Shown here: piece after piece, positions 8,471-18,091 of the stretch | Position numbering within the stretch: the stretch's first letter is position 1 | Layout: each line of letters starts with the position of its first letter | Assembly: GCA_041745535.1 (NCBI GenBank) | Contig: JBGTIS010000137.1 | Location: forward strand, 1-27,576 | Direction: 5' to 3' | DNA: 27,576 bases | Origin: JBGTIS01 sp041745535 | Lineage (GTDB): Bacteria > Bacteroidota > Bacteroidia > Cytophagales > Cyclobacteriaceae | Notes under the pieces: model-generated | The model's database searches: none | What the model saw: only the letters and a program-made list of their open reading frames with translations | Told to the model about the DNA's origin: nothing | Translations under genes and position numbers: made by a program

Positions 8471-9100
8471 ATGATGAAAAAAAGTATGAATAAGAAATAT
8501 TGGTTACTGATTTTTACGTTACAGATTTTACTGGTCTGTGCCTGTTCCCAGGCCTATGTACCCAAACCCAGGGGTTTTAACCGGATCGACTTACCGGAAC
8601 ATAGCTATGTGAGCCTGCCCGATACGTTTCCCTACCAGTTTGAATATGCATCAACTGCGGTAATCAAAAAAGATACTTCTCCTTTTGCCGAAAGGTACTG
8701 GATCAGCATTTATTACCCGGAATTTAACGCGGATGTCCAGCTTACTTACAAACCTGTAAAAAACAGCGAAAAGCTGTTGAGAGAGTATCTGGACGATTCT
8801 TATAAACTTACGGCCAAGCACCAGGTAAAAGCGTATTCTATAGAAGAAAAAATTTTGAAAACACCTACCGGCAAATCAGTTTCGGTGGCTGAGTTAAGTG
8901 GCGAGGTACCCAGCCAGTTTCAGTTTCATGTTACCGATTCTGCCAGGCATTTTTTACGGGGAGCATTATATTTCCGTACCGCCACAAAAAACGATTCGCT
9001 GGCGCCGGTCATTAATTTTATCAAAGTCGATATGGCGCATATGCTGAATACCCTTGTCTGGGACGACGAAAAGAACAAAATATTAAGCCGGAGTTTGTAA
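8471..9100 (+). CDS. gldD: Gliding motility lipoprotein GldD
   Basis: A 209-residue lipoprotein of the gliding-motility apparatus, which in Flavobacterium johnsoniae is required for gliding. The N terminus is a lipoprotein signal: MMKKSMNKKYW, a hydrophobic stretch, and a lipobox VCAC with the lipid-bearing Cys at residue 25. Family signatures are YVPKPRGFNRIDLP directly after the Cys, FHVTDSARHFLRGALYF and NDSLAPVINF near the C terminus. I start at the ATG at 8471 rather than the in-frame TTG at 8459, because the ATG gives a normal signal peptide; 8474 is also possible. recG follows by 62 bp. gldE, which is beside gldD in flavobacteria, is not next to it here. Confidence 0.9.
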   Translation: MMKKSMNKKYWLLIFTLQILLVCACSQAYVPKPRGFNRIDLPEHSYVSLPDTFPYQFEYASTAVIKKDTSPFAERYWISIYYPEFNADVQLTYKPVKNSEKLLREYLDDSYKLTAKHQVKAYSIEEKILKTPTGKSVSVAELSGEVPSQFQFHVTDSARHFLRGALYFRTATKNDSLAPVINFIKVDMAHMLNTLVWDDEKNKILSRSL

Positions 9101-9162
9101 CTTTGTACTCATTAATTTTAACTACCTGATAAAGCGCCTTGCTGGCAAATCAATAAACTGTT

Positions 9163-11256
9163 ATGTCCGCGTTTTTTGAAACCAACGTAAAATATTTGAA
9201 AGGAGTAGGCGAGCAGTGGGGGCGCCTGCTTACGGAAGAACTGGGCATATTCACGTATGCTGACCTGCTCCAGCATTATCCGTTTCGCCACGAAGACCGG
9301 TCACAGTTCCACCATATCAGCGATATCAGTGCCGAAATGCCGTATATTCAGTTAATTGGTCAGGTTCGATATTTGGAGATTATCGGAACCGGTGGAAAAA
9401 AGCGGTTGGTGGCTTATTTTATTGATAACACCGGTGAGATTGATCTGGTGTGGTTTCAGGGAGTAAACTGGGTTGGCAACTGGCTAAAAACGGGTATTGA
9501 TTATGTGGTTTTTGGTAAGCCCAATCAGTTTGGCAGAAAACTCAGTATCGCGCATCCGGAAATAGAAGTACTAAACGAACATGCTTACGACCCTAAACCT
9601 TTGCAGCCGGTATACCATACTTCCGAGAAAATGAAACGGAAGCGCCTGGACAGCAAAGCGATCAGCAAATTGCAGCAACGCCTGTTAGAACTGGCCTACG
9701 ATAAAATTCCGGAAACTCTGCCGCTTAGTTTAATGCAGGAATTTGCCCTGATGGAAAAGAAAGACGCCATTCAGCATATCCATTTTCCTGCTGATTTACA
9801 GCTGTTGGAAAAAGCTAAATTCCGGCTCAAATTTGAAGAACTCTTTTATGTGCAAATTCGCCTGTTAACCCTGAAGCTGGCAAAAATTGAGAAATTTCCC
9901 GGCCAAGTATTGCAGGACACCCGTTTGGTACACGAGTTTTATAACAACCATTTGCCTTTTGATTTAACCGGTGCTCAGAAACGGGTGATCCGCGAAATTT
10001 TTGAAGACTTACGCTCGGGCCGGCAAATGAACCGGCTGTTACAGGGCGATGTGGGCAGTGGCAAAACCATGGTTTCTTTCATCAGCATGCTTATTGCCAT
10101 AGCCAGTGGTACACAGGTAACCATGATGGCACCGACTGAAATTCTGGCCGACCAGCATTTTCGCAATTTGGAACCCTATGCCGAAAAGCTGGGATTGAAC
10201 ATTGCCATACTCACCGGTTCCACCCGGCAAAAAATCCGTCGTCGCATCGACGACCGGTTGCTGTTAGGCTCTCTGCACATTTTGGTGGGTACTCATGCGC
10301 TGCTGGAAGAAAGGGTACAATTTAAAAACTTGGGATTGTCTATTGTAGATGAACAACACAGGTTTGGCGTAGCCCAGCGTGCCAAAATGTGGCAGAAAAA
10401 TGAAAGCTTTCCGCCACATGTGCTGGTAATGACAGCTACTCCCATTCCCCGCACACTGGCCATGACCCTGTATGGCGATCTGGATGTATCTACCATTGAT
10501 GAACTGCCAGCGGGTAGGAAACCCATAAAAACAGTGCATCGGTTTGATAGCCATCGCCTGCAGATGTTTGGGTTTTTGCGCGATCAGATCAGCCAGGGCC
10601 GACAGGTATACATTGTGTATCCGTTGATTGAAGAATCGGAAAAGCTGGACTTCAAATACCTGGAAGATGGGTATGAATCAATTACACGGGCTTTTCCCCA
10701 AGTACCGGTAAGTTGTGTACATGGCCGGATGAATCCGGGCGACAAGGATTATGAAATGCGGCAATTTGTAAAAGGTATTACCAAAATTATGGTGGCTACT
10801 ACCGTAATTGAGGTAGGGGTGGATGTGCCCAATGCTTCGGTAATGGTAATCGAAAACGCCGAGCGGTTTGGCCTGGCCCAGCTGCATCAGCTGCGGGGCC
10901 GTGTGGGGCGGGGTACTGAACAATCTTATTGCATCCTTATGACGGGTTACAAACTTAGCAAGGAAAGCAAAACCCGGATAGAAACGATGGTACGTACCAA
11001 CGATGGATTTGAAATTGCCGAAACCGACCTCCGATTACGTGGGCCTGGCGACTTATCCGGAACCCAGCAAAGTGGCGTACTCGATTTATTAGTGGCGGAT
11101 TTGGCCAAAGACGGCAAGATATTGCAGGCAGCCCGTACGGCTGCTATGAAAATTCTGGAAACTGATCCAGAACTGGTTTTGCCAGAACACCAACCTATTA
11201 AATCGCATACACAGAATAAAACTGAAAAATCATTCAACTGGAGTAAGATCAGTTAA
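9163..11256 (+). CDS. recG: ATP-dependent DNA helicase RecG
   Basis: Branch-migration helicase that remodels stalled replication forks and recombination intermediates. The 697 residues follow the family order. First comes an N-terminal wedge/OB domain (about 1-200, including LKGVGEQWGRLL and the HYPFRHEDRS signature). Then come helicase domain 1, with Walker A GDVGSGKT (295-302) and motif II DEQH (396-399, followed by RFGVAQR), and helicase domain 2, with QLRGRVGRG. The C-terminal TRG-type region contains LRLRGPGDLSGTQQSG. Length is normal and no key residue is missing. It is downstream of gldD and ahead of an intrinsic terminator-like hairpin. Confidence 0.96.
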   Translation: MSAFFETNVKYLKGVGEQWGRLLTEELGIFTYADLLQHYPFRHEDRSQFHHISDISAEMPYIQLIGQVRYLEIIGTGGKKRLVAYFIDNTGEIDLVWFQGVNWVGNWLKTGIDYVVFGKPNQFGRKLSIAHPEIEVLNEHAYDPKPLQPVYHTSEKMKRKRLDSKAISKLQQRLLELAYDKIPETLPLSLMQEFALMEKKDAIQHIHFPADLQLLEKAKFRLKFEELFYVQIRLLTLKLAKIEKFPGQVLQDTRLVHEFYNNHLPFDLTGAQKRVIREIFEDLRSGRQMNRLLQGDVGSGKTMVSFISMLIAIASGTQVTMMAPTEILADQHFRNLEPYAEKLGLNIAILTGSTRQKIRRRIDDRLLLGSLHILVGTHALLEERVQFKNLGLSIVDEQHRFGVAQRAKMWQKNESFPPHVLVMTATPIPRTLAMTLYGDLDVSTIDELPAGRKPIKTVHRFDSHRLQMFGFLRDQISQGRQVYIVYPLIEESEKLDFKYLEDGYESITRAFPQVPVSCVHGRMNPGDKDYEMRQFVKGITKIMVATTVIEVGVDVPNASVMVIENAERFGLAQLHQLRGRVGRGTEQSYCILMTGYKLSKESKTRIETMVRTNDGFEIAETDLRLRGPGDLSGTQQSGVLDLLVADLAKDGKILQAARTAAMKILETDPELVLPEHQPIKSHTQNKTEKSFNWSKIS

Positions 11257-11268
11257 CCAAATAATATT

Positions 11269-11293
11269 AGGTTAACATTAACCTGTTTTTTTT
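11269..11293 (+). terminator. Candidate intrinsic terminator after recG
   Basis: Perfect arms AGGTTAA and TTAACCT around CA, then G and a run of eight T. It begins 13 nt after the recG stop. The stem is AT-rich with a tight loop, so it may be weak, but the placement and T run fit a terminator. Confidence 0.55.
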
Positions 11294-11572
11294 GCGGTCC
11301 TCTTAAAGTTTTACTGTTTTCGTTGCTTATTATGTAAAATAAAACTAGGATTATTGAATCCTATATGGAAACATTTTCGTTTTAAAAGAAAAGATTAAAT
11401 TTTTTTGAAAAAAATTTTTAAAAGTTGATTTTAATTTTTTTACAATAAAAATACATATAAATAAGTTTAAATTTAATTTTTTATAAAAATGCCTTTTTTT
11501 TTTATTAAGGCATGTAAATTTTAGTGCAATTTGCCCTATGGGAGGGTTCTACGTTTAGAAAATTAAGAGAGA

Positions 11573-11674
11573 GTTCGCTTTAAATAATTGGTAAAAAAGG
11601 ATATATTGCTAGTTCGCTAAAAAAAATAGCGAACCTCTTTAAAATTACCTTATCAAAACAATATATGGTAATTT
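11573..11674 (+). promoter_or_regulatory. Possible switching RNA structure upstream of gltB
   Basis: GTTCGCT occurs twice as a direct repeat (11573-11579 and 11612-11618), and both copies can pair with the single AGCGAAC at 11628-11634. In the same way the TTACC within 11645-11649 can pair with GGTAA at 11590-11594 or with GGTAATTT at 11667-11674. Competing pairings of this kind are usual in attenuators and riboswitches. No known riboswitch class was recognised and the T runs do not give an obvious terminator here. Confidence 0.3.
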
Positions 11675-11800
11675 GATTAATTTACAATATTACATTCTTG
11701 GATTACACCTTTTTACCTATTATTACCAAACTTTATATCATAGTTATAAACAATAAAAAAATTAAGTAAAACAGCTTAATACTCAATAAATTTTTGCTGA

Positions 11801-14800
11801 ATGAAGGAAATCTGCGACAAATCTTTATACACGCCAGAACTTGAGCACGATGCATGTGGTATTGGCTTTGTGGCGCATCTGAAAGGTCAGAAATCTCATA
11901 AGATCGTTGAGGATGCTATTATTATGCTTCAGAACATGGAGCATAGAGGCGCCTGCGGTTGTGACCCAAATACGGGTGATGGGGCTGGTATTCTGGTGCA
12001 AAAACCGCATAAGTTTTTTGTGGAAAAAACCCAGTCATTAGGAATTGTACTACCTGATTTTAACGAATATGGAGTAGGCATGATTTTCTTTCCAAAAGAT
12101 GAAACGTTGCGGGAAGCATGCCGACAGATATTGAATGGTTTTGTTGATAAGTTAGGTATGGTGGTGTTAGGTTACCGCCAGGTGCCTACCAACAACCATG
12201 GTTTGGGCGAATCTTCCAAATCGGTGGAGCATGAGGTGGAACAGGTGTTCGTGAAGTTTGCGGAGGGAAATCAATCGGATGATCCGTTGGTATTGGAAAG
12301 AAAATTATTCATTCTGAAAAGTATTGTTACCCATACGATTCGTAAACAAATCCCCGAAGTAGAAGATAGCTTTTATATACCTTCGTGTTCCTATAATACA
12401 ATTGTGTATAAAGGACAACTAATTACGTATCAGGTACGGCCGTATTATCCTGATATTCAGGATCCTTTGTTTGAATCAGCTTTGGCGGTAGTGCATTCCC
12501 GGTTTTCAACCAATACCTTTCCTAAATGGAAACTGGCACAACCTTTCCGGTATATCGCGCACAATGGTGAAATTAATACCATACGTGGCAATGTAAACTG
12601 GATGAAGTCTAAGGAGGCTTTGCTGGAAACTTCTTTTTTTACGAAGGAAGAACTTGATATGCTACTGCCAATTTGTAACGTATCCCGTTCCGACTCGGCC
12701 AACCTGGATAATATTATTGAATTGCTATATCTAGGCGGCAGGTCATTGCCCCATGTAATGATGATGGTAATTCCGGAAGCCTGGCAGGATAACGAAATGA
12801 TGGAAGATCCTAAAAAAGCTTTCTATGAGTATCATGCTACCCTGATGGAACCCTGGGATGGACCGGCTTCTATTTCATTTACTGATGGCAATATGGTGGG
12901 AGCTACGCTGGACCGGAACGGTTTACGTCCTTCCCGCTACCTCTTAACCGAAGATGATATTCTGATTATGTCATCCGAAGCTGGATCATTGCCGGTTGAC
13001 GAATCCAAAGTATTGATGAAAGGGCGCTTACAACCCGGAAAAATGTTCGTGGCTGATTTGGAGCAGGGGCGCATCATTAGTGATGAAGAACTGAAAAAAG
13101 ATATATGTTCCGCGAAGCCTTACCGAGACTGGTTGGATCAGAACAAAAAATATCTGGACGATCTTCCTCAGCCTCAGTACGTAAACGGACAATTAGAAGG
13201 TTTCGCGGAGATTCCCCTTCGTGCTAAGCAGATTACCCTGGGTTATACCAGCGAAGACCTGAAAGTTGTATTAGGCCCTATGGCTGTTTCTGCCAAGGAA
13301 CCTATCGGTTCTATGGGAATAGACACCCCGCTGGCAGTATTGTCAAACCAAAGTCAGGATTTATCTTATTATTTTAAGCAACTTTTCGCACAGGTTAGTA
13401 ACCCACCCATCGATCCGATTCGTGAAAGAATGGTGATGTCGCTGTTTACCAGTGTGGGAAGTACCATGAACATTTTAGATGCGGTTCCTGACCATTGCAA
13501 GCAGATCCATATGAGCCAGCCGGTGCTTACCAATGACGATCTGAAAAAGCTCCGGTATATCAATCATCCTGACTATAAAGTAAAAACTATTTATGCTCTT
13601 TTCGAGGCCGATCATCAGCCGGGAAGATTAGAGGAAGCTATTGACAGAATTAACAGCGAAGCTGAAGCAGCCGTACGGGAAGGAACCAATATTTTAATTA
13701 TTTCTGACAAAGGATTCGGAAAACAGAAGTCGCCTATACCCTCACTGTTAGCTACCGGCGCCATTCACCACCACCTGATTAATAAGGGCATGCGTGCCAA
13801 AACCGGGCTGGTAATAGAAACAGGTTTTGCGAGAGAAACGCATCAGTTTGCCACCCTGATCGGATATGGGGCGCATGCGGTTAACCCGTACGTGGCTTTT
13901 GAATCTATCGCGGACCTGAAAGAAAGAAACCTGCTGTCGCAGGATTTACCGGAAGAAAAACTGGTTAAAAATTATATCAAAGGTATTAATTACGGTTTGT
14001 TGAAAATTTTCTCAAAAATGGGAATTTCAACGTTACAGTCGTATCATGGGGCGCAGATATTTGAAGCATTGGGCATTAGCAGAAAAGTGGTTGACAAATG
14101 CTTTAACGGTACCATTTCACGCATTGAAGGTGTATCATTTGACGATATTGCCAAAGAAGCATTGGTACGGCACAAAATCGCTTTCCCGGATGAACCAACA
14201 CCAGCTCAGAATCTGGAAGTTGGCGGATTTTATCAATGGAAACGCCGCGGTGAAAAACACTTGTTCAATCCGCAAACCATTCACCTGCTGCAGCATTCTA
14301 CCAAAAGGAACGACTACAATCTTTATAAAAAATACGCGCGACTGATTAATGATCAGACCAAAGCTGCCTGTACCTTACGCGGACTGCTTGATTTTAATAA
14401 AAAACGTGAGCCCGTACTTATTGAAGAGGTAGAATCGAAGGAAAGTATTTTCAAAAGATTTGCTACCGGCGCCATGTCCTTCGGCTCTATTTCTCACGAA
14501 GCTCACAGTACCCTGGCCATTGCCATGAACCGTATTGGTGGTAAAAGCAACAGTGGTGAAGGAGGAGAAGATGAGATCAGGTTTGAACGCAAAGCCAACG
14601 GCGACTGGGAACGTTCGGCCATCAAGCAGGTAGCATCGGGCAGGTTCGGGGTTACCAGTAATTACCTGACCAACTCTGTGGAGCTTCAGATTAAAATCGC
14701 GCAGGGTGCCAAGCCTGGCGAAGGCGGACAATTGCCTGGGCATAAAGTAGACGAGTGGATTGGCCGGGTGCGACATTCTACGCCTGGCGTAGGCCTGATT

Positions 14801-16384
14801 TCGCCACCACCCCATCACGATATTTACTCTATTGAAGATTTGGCACAGCTGATCTTTGATCTGAAAAACGCGAACCGTGAAGCCAGAATTAACGTAAAAC
14901 TGGTGGCTTCTGCCGGCGTAGGCACCATTGCTGCCGGTGTGGCCAAAGCCCATGCCGACGTAATCCTGATTTCAGGCCACGATGGCGGTACAGGCGCTTC
15001 GCCCATTAGTTCTATTCGTCATGCCGGTGTGCCCTGGGAATTAGGTTTATCGGAATCGCACCAAACCCTGGTGAAAAATGACCTGAGAAGCCGCGTGACC
15101 CTGCAGGCCGACGGACAAATGAAAACAGGCCGCGATTTGGCCATCGCTGTATTATTAGGCGCTGAAGAATTTGGCGTAGCTACGGCTGCTTTGGTAGTGG
15201 AAGGTTGTATCATGATGAGAAAATGTCATCTGAATACCTGTCCTGTGGGTGTAGCCACGCAAGACCCTTCCTTAAGAGCGATGTTTACCGGCGATGCCGA
15301 TCATGTAGTTAATCTGTTCCATTTTCTGGCCGAAGATCTGCGTGAAATTATGGCAGAACTGGGCTTCCGCACCATTAATGAAATGGTGGGACAAACCGAC
15401 ATGCTATCATTCAGAAAAGATGTAGACCACTGGAAGTATAAAAATCTGGATTTAAGTCCTATATTATATAAAGAACAGGCTTCAGACAAAGTAGGGCTGT
15501 TTAAGCAAATCCCCCAGGATCATGGTATTGATAAGGTGCTGGACTGGAAAATGCTTGAGGTAGCTAAGCCAGCGCTTGAACGTGAGGAGTCTGTTGAAGG
15601 TGAGTTTCATCTGTTAAATACCGACCGCGCTGTGGGCACGCTGGTTTCCAATGAAATTTCAAAACGTTATGGCAGTAAAGGCTTATGCCCTGGTACCATT
15701 ACCTTTAAATATACAGGCTCTGCCGGACAAAGTTTTGCCGCGTTTGGTGCGCCAGGAATTCGTTTTGAAGTGGAAGGTGAGGCCAATGATTACTTTGGCA
15801 AAGGCTTATCAGGCAGTGAACTGGTAATTTATCCGCCCAAAGAATCTAAGTTCTCACCCAGCGAAAACATGATTATTGGCAACGTAGCCTTCTATGGCGC
15901 TACTTCGGGCGAGGCCTATATCCGTGGACTGGCCGGAGAGCGTTTCTGTGTCCGCAATTCAGGCGCTACTACTGTAGTAGAAGGTGTGGGCGATCATGGA
16001 TGCGAATACATGACCGGTGGTATTGTAGTAGTATTGGGAGAAACCGGAAGAAACTTCGCGGCTGGTATGAGTGGCGGGGTAGCGTATGTGTATGATCCTG
16101 ATAAGCAATTCCACAAGTATTGTAATACAGAGTTGGTGGAATTAGAAGCACTGGAAGAAGAAAACGTGCAATTGCTGAATCAACTGATTTATAAGCATTA
16201 CCGCAATACCAACAGCGATGTGGCTGAAAGTATTCTCAAACACTGGCACCGTGAACTGTATCACTTTGTTAAGGTAATGCCTATAGAGTACAAAGCCGTG
16301 TTATTGAAACGGAAAGCTGCCAAAGGAAAAGAAGAAAGCCTGAATAAAGCAGCCAATAAATTACACATCAGAACAAAATTATAA
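11801..16384 (+). CDS. gltB: Glutamate synthase large (alpha) subunit
   Basis: With GltD, makes two glutamate from glutamine and 2-oxoglutarate. Domains over 1527 residues are: a class II glutamine amidotransferase, in which the N-terminal nucleophile is Cys19 in EHDACGIGF, so a short propeptide of 18 residues would be removed; a central domain; an FMN-binding synthase domain with GEGGEDEIRF and PGEGGQLPGHKV; and a C-terminal beta-helix domain (GATSGEAYIRGLAGERFCVRNSG region). The 3Fe-4S ligands Cys1136, Cys1142 and Cys1147 (CIMMRKCHLNTCPVG) have the family spacing. Length is normal. The gene sits behind a long structured AT-rich leader and 98 bp ahead of gltD, so the pair is probably one operon. 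Confidence 0.97.
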   Translation: MKEICDKSLYTPELEHDACGIGFVAHLKGQKSHKIVEDAIIMLQNMEHRGACGCDPNTGDGAGILVQKPHKFFVEKTQSLGIVLPDFNEYGVGMIFFPKDETLREACRQILNGFVDKLGMVVLGYRQVPTNNHGLGESSKSVEHEVEQVFVKFAEGNQSDDPLVLERKLFILKSIVTHTIRKQIPEVEDSFYIPSCSYNTIVYKGQLITYQVRPYYPDIQDPLFESALAVVHSRFSTNTFPKWKLAQPFRYIAHNGEINTIRGNVNWMKSKEALLETSFFTKEELDMLLPICNVSRSDSANLDNIIELLYLGGRSLPHVMMMVIPEAWQDNEMMEDPKKAFYEYHATLMEPWDGPASISFTDGNMVGATLDRNGLRPSRYLLTEDDILIMSSEAGSLPVDESKVLMKGRLQPGKMFVADLEQGRIISDEELKKDICSAKPYRDWLDQNKKYLDDLPQPQYVNGQLEGFAEIPLRAKQITLGYTSEDLKVVLGPMAVSAKEPIGSMGIDTPLAVLSNQSQDLSYYFKQLFAQVSNPPIDPIRERMVMSLFTSVGSTMNILDAVPDHCKQIHMSQPVLTNDDLKKLRYINHPDYKVKTIYALFEADHQPGRLEEAIDRINSEAEAAVREGTNILIISDKGFGKQKSPIPSLLATGAIHHHLINKGMRAKTGLVIETGFARETHQFATLIGYGAHAVNPYVAFESIADLKERNLLSQDLPEEKLVKNYIKGINYGLLKIFSKMGISTLQSYHGAQIFEALGISRKVVDKCFNGTISRIEGVSFDDIAKEALVRHKIAFPDEPTPAQNLEVGGFYQWKRRGEKHLFNPQTIHLLQHSTKRNDYNLYKKYARLINDQTKAACTLRGLLDFNKKREPVLIEEVESKESIFKRFATGAMSFGSISHEAHSTLAIAMNRIGGKSNSGEGGEDEIRFERKANGDWERSAIKQVASGRFGVTSNYLTNSVELQIKIAQGAKPGEGGQLPGHKVDEWIGRVRHSTPGVGLISPPPHHDIYSIEDLAQLIFDLKNANREARINVKLVASAGVGTIAAGVAKAHADVILISGHDGGTGASPISSIRHAGVPWELGLSESHQTLVKNDLRSRVTLQADGQMKTGRDLAIAVLLGAEEFGVATAALVVEGCIMMRKCHLNTCPVGVATQDPSLRAMFTGDADHVVNLFHFLAEDLREIMAELGFRTINEMVGQTDMLSFRKDVDHWKYKNLDLSPILYKEQASDKVGLFKQIPQDHGIDKVLDWKMLEVAKPALEREESVEGEFHLLNTDRAVGTLVSNEISKRYGSKGLCPGTITFKYTGSAGQSFAAFGAPGIRFEVEGEANDYFGKGLSGSELVIYPPKESKFSPSENMIIGNVAFYGATSGEAYIRGLAGERFCVRNSGATTVVEGVGDHGCEYMTGGIVVVLGETGRNFAAGMSGGVAYVYDPDKQFHKYCNTELVELEALEEENVQLLNQLIYKHYRNTNSDVAESILKHWHRELYHFVKVMPIEYKAVLLKRKAAKGKEESLNKAANKLHIRTKL

Positions 16385-16482
16385 GGGAATTCTAACCTTA
16401 TAAAGGTATTGGATGAATGGAAGAGGATGGGTGAAATCTGCCATTGATCTACAATTGGAGCACTTATAACTATTTATTTGCC

Positions 16483-17958
16483 ATGGGAAAACCAACAGGA
16501 TTTCTGGAATTTAACCGTGAATTGCCGAAGTCAAGGAATCCGAAAAAGAGAATCAATGATTATCAGGAGTTGTATCAGGAGTTTAGTGAAGAAAAATCCA
16601 GGCAGCAGGCGGCCAGGTGCATGAATTGTGGCGTGCCATTTTGCCATAATGGTTGTCCGCTAGGTAATAATATTCCGGAATTTAACGATGCCGCATACGA
16701 AGGTAACTGGGAACTTGCTATCGAAATCTTAAGCACTACCAATAACTTTCCTGAGTTTACGGGAAGAATTTGCCCCGCGCCTTGTGAAGCTTCCTGCGTG
16801 CTGGGTATTAACAAGCCGCCTGTAACTATCGAGCATATCGAAAAAACAATCGCTGAAAAAGCATTTGAGCTAGGCTATATCAAGCCCCATATTCCTAAGA
16901 ACAGAACCGGGAAAAAAGTAGCGGTAATCGGTTCAGGCCCTTCTGGACTGGCAGCGGCGGCCCAGCTCAATAAAGCAGGACATTGGGTAACCGTTTTTGA
17001 AAAAAGCAGCCAGTTGGGTGGCTTACTCCGGTTTGGTATTCCTGATTTTAAACTGGAAAAATGGGTAGTAGAGCGCCGTACTGAAATCATGAAAGAGGAA
17101 GGCGTAACCTTTAAAACCAGTGTGCATGTAGGCAAAGATGTAACCGCTCAGGAATTGCAAAATGAATTTGATGCCGTACTTTTCTGTACAGGAGCGGAAG
17201 TACCACGCGACCTGCCTATCCCAGGCCGTGAACTGAAAGGTGTTCATTTCGCGATGGATTTTCTGACGCAGCAAAATAAAAGAGTTTCCGGTGAGGCCTA
17301 CGATGAAAGCAAAGCCATCTATGCTACCGGTAAAAATGTAATTGTAATTGGTGGGGGCGATACCGGTTCCGATTGTGTGGGTACTTCTAACCGCCACAAG
17401 GCAAAAACTGTATCGCAAATAGAGCTTCTTTCCAAACCACCTGCCGAAAGAACGGAAGATAATCCCTGGCCGAACTGGCCGCTGATACTACGCTCTTCCT
17501 CATCTCATGAAGAAGGATGTGAACGAGACTGGTCGGTGCTTACCAAAGAATTTATTGGCGATGAGCAGGGAAATCTGAAAGGTTTGCGATTGGTGAAAAT
17601 TGAATGGAAGCCAGATGAAAATGGTAGGACCAAGATGGTGGAAATTGCTGGTACCGAATTTACACTGCCCTGCGAACTGGCGTTATTGGCTGTCGGATTT
17701 GTATATACTGAGCCTACGGGTATTGTAAAAGATCTGGAGTTGGAACTGGATAACCGGGGAAATATAAAGGCAACTGAAGGACAATACCAAACCAATGTGC
17801 CCAATGTATTTGCTGCTGGGGATGCCCGTCGGGGTCAGTCGCTTGTGGTTTGGGCCATCTCCGAAGGCAGAGAAGCCGCAAAAGCTGTTGACATTTACCT
17901 GATGGGAGCATCTAACCTGGAATCAAAAGATGATTCATATCTGAATATGGGGATGTAA
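16483..17958 (+). CDS. gltD: Glutamate synthase small (beta) subunit
   Basis: Takes electrons from NADPH (or NADH) and passes them to GltB. The 491 residues carry an N-terminal double cluster domain with Cys46, 49, 54, 58 (CMNCGVPFCHNGC) and Cys97, 101, 105 (CPAPCEASC). This is followed by the FAD motif GSGPSG (150-155) and the nucleotide motif GGGDTG (290-295); a second FAD contact is AAGDARRGQSLVVWAI near the end. I chose the ATG at 16483 because the protein then begins MGKPTGFLEFNRE, the usual GltD N terminus; an in-frame TTG at 16444 would add 13 unlikely residues. It is followed by a strong terminator, which closes the gltBD unit. Confidence 0.96.
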   Translation: MGKPTGFLEFNRELPKSRNPKKRINDYQELYQEFSEEKSRQQAARCMNCGVPFCHNGCPLGNNIPEFNDAAYEGNWELAIEILSTTNNFPEFTGRICPAPCEASCVLGINKPPVTIEHIEKTIAEKAFELGYIKPHIPKNRTGKKVAVIGSGPSGLAAAAQLNKAGHWVTVFEKSSQLGGLLRFGIPDFKLEKWVVERRTEIMKEEGVTFKTSVHVGKDVTAQELQNEFDAVLFCTGAEVPRDLPIPGRELKGVHFAMDFLTQQNKRVSGEAYDESKAIYATGKNVIVIGGGDTGSDCVGTSNRHKAKTVSQIELLSKPPAERTEDNPWPNWPLILRSSSSHEEGCERDWSVLTKEFIGDEQGNLKGLRLVKIEWKPDENGRTKMVEIAGTEFTLPCELALLAVGFVYTEPTGIVKDLELELDNRGNIKATEGQYQTNVPNVFAAGDARRGQSLVVWAISEGREAAKAVDIYLMGASNLESKDDSYLNMGM

Positions 17959-17995
17959 CAGCTTCCTATTCAAATTTAAATTTAAACTGATTTTT

Positions 17996-18026
17996 AAAGC
18001 CTTGTCTCAAATGCAAGGCTTTTTTT
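17996..18026 (+). terminator. Intrinsic terminator of gltBD
   Basis: Perfect 9-base arms AAAGCCTTG and CAAGGCTTT around a 9-nt loop, running directly into a T tract (18020-18026). It begins 37 nt after the gltD stop. This is the clearest intrinsic terminator in the window. Confidence 0.85.
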
Positions 18027-18091
18027 ATCTTGTTGCAGCCGTCTTTTTATTTTTTTATCAATATATTTAACCTGTATAAAATTGGGGAAGC

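Larger units (their letters stand above)
11257..11800. promoter_or_regulatory. 544 bp AT-rich intergenic region and presumed gltB leader
   Basis: No coding region is apparent. The base composition is strikingly AT-rich compared with the flanking genes. Apart from the recG terminator it holds these perfect inverted repeats: 11346-11363 (TAGGATT / AATCCTA, loop ATTG), 11489-11513 (ATGCCTT / AAGGCAT, T-rich loop), 11612-11634 (GTTCGCTA / TAGCGAAC, loop of seven A), 11642-11674 (AAATTACC / GGTAATTT, 17-nt loop) and 11761-11780 (ATTAAG / CTTAAT), which ends 20 nt before the gltB ATG. No clean TTG-N19-TAnnTTTG promoter could be placed. Confidence 0.5.

Noticed and set aside
16413..16469. An 18-codon open frame between gltB and gltD that could be a leader peptide.
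   Set aside because: It is short, in a different frame from gltD, has no repeated amino acid of regulatory interest and no hairpin follows it. Chance is the simpler explanation.
16444..16482. TTG at 16444 as the start of gltD.
   Set aside because: The added 13 residues do not look like a GltD N terminus, and the ATG at 16483 gives the usual family start.
18077..18084. TAAAATTG as a promoter element for the BNR gene.
   Set aside because: One mismatch to the consensus, only 7 nt before the ATG, and no minus-33 match.
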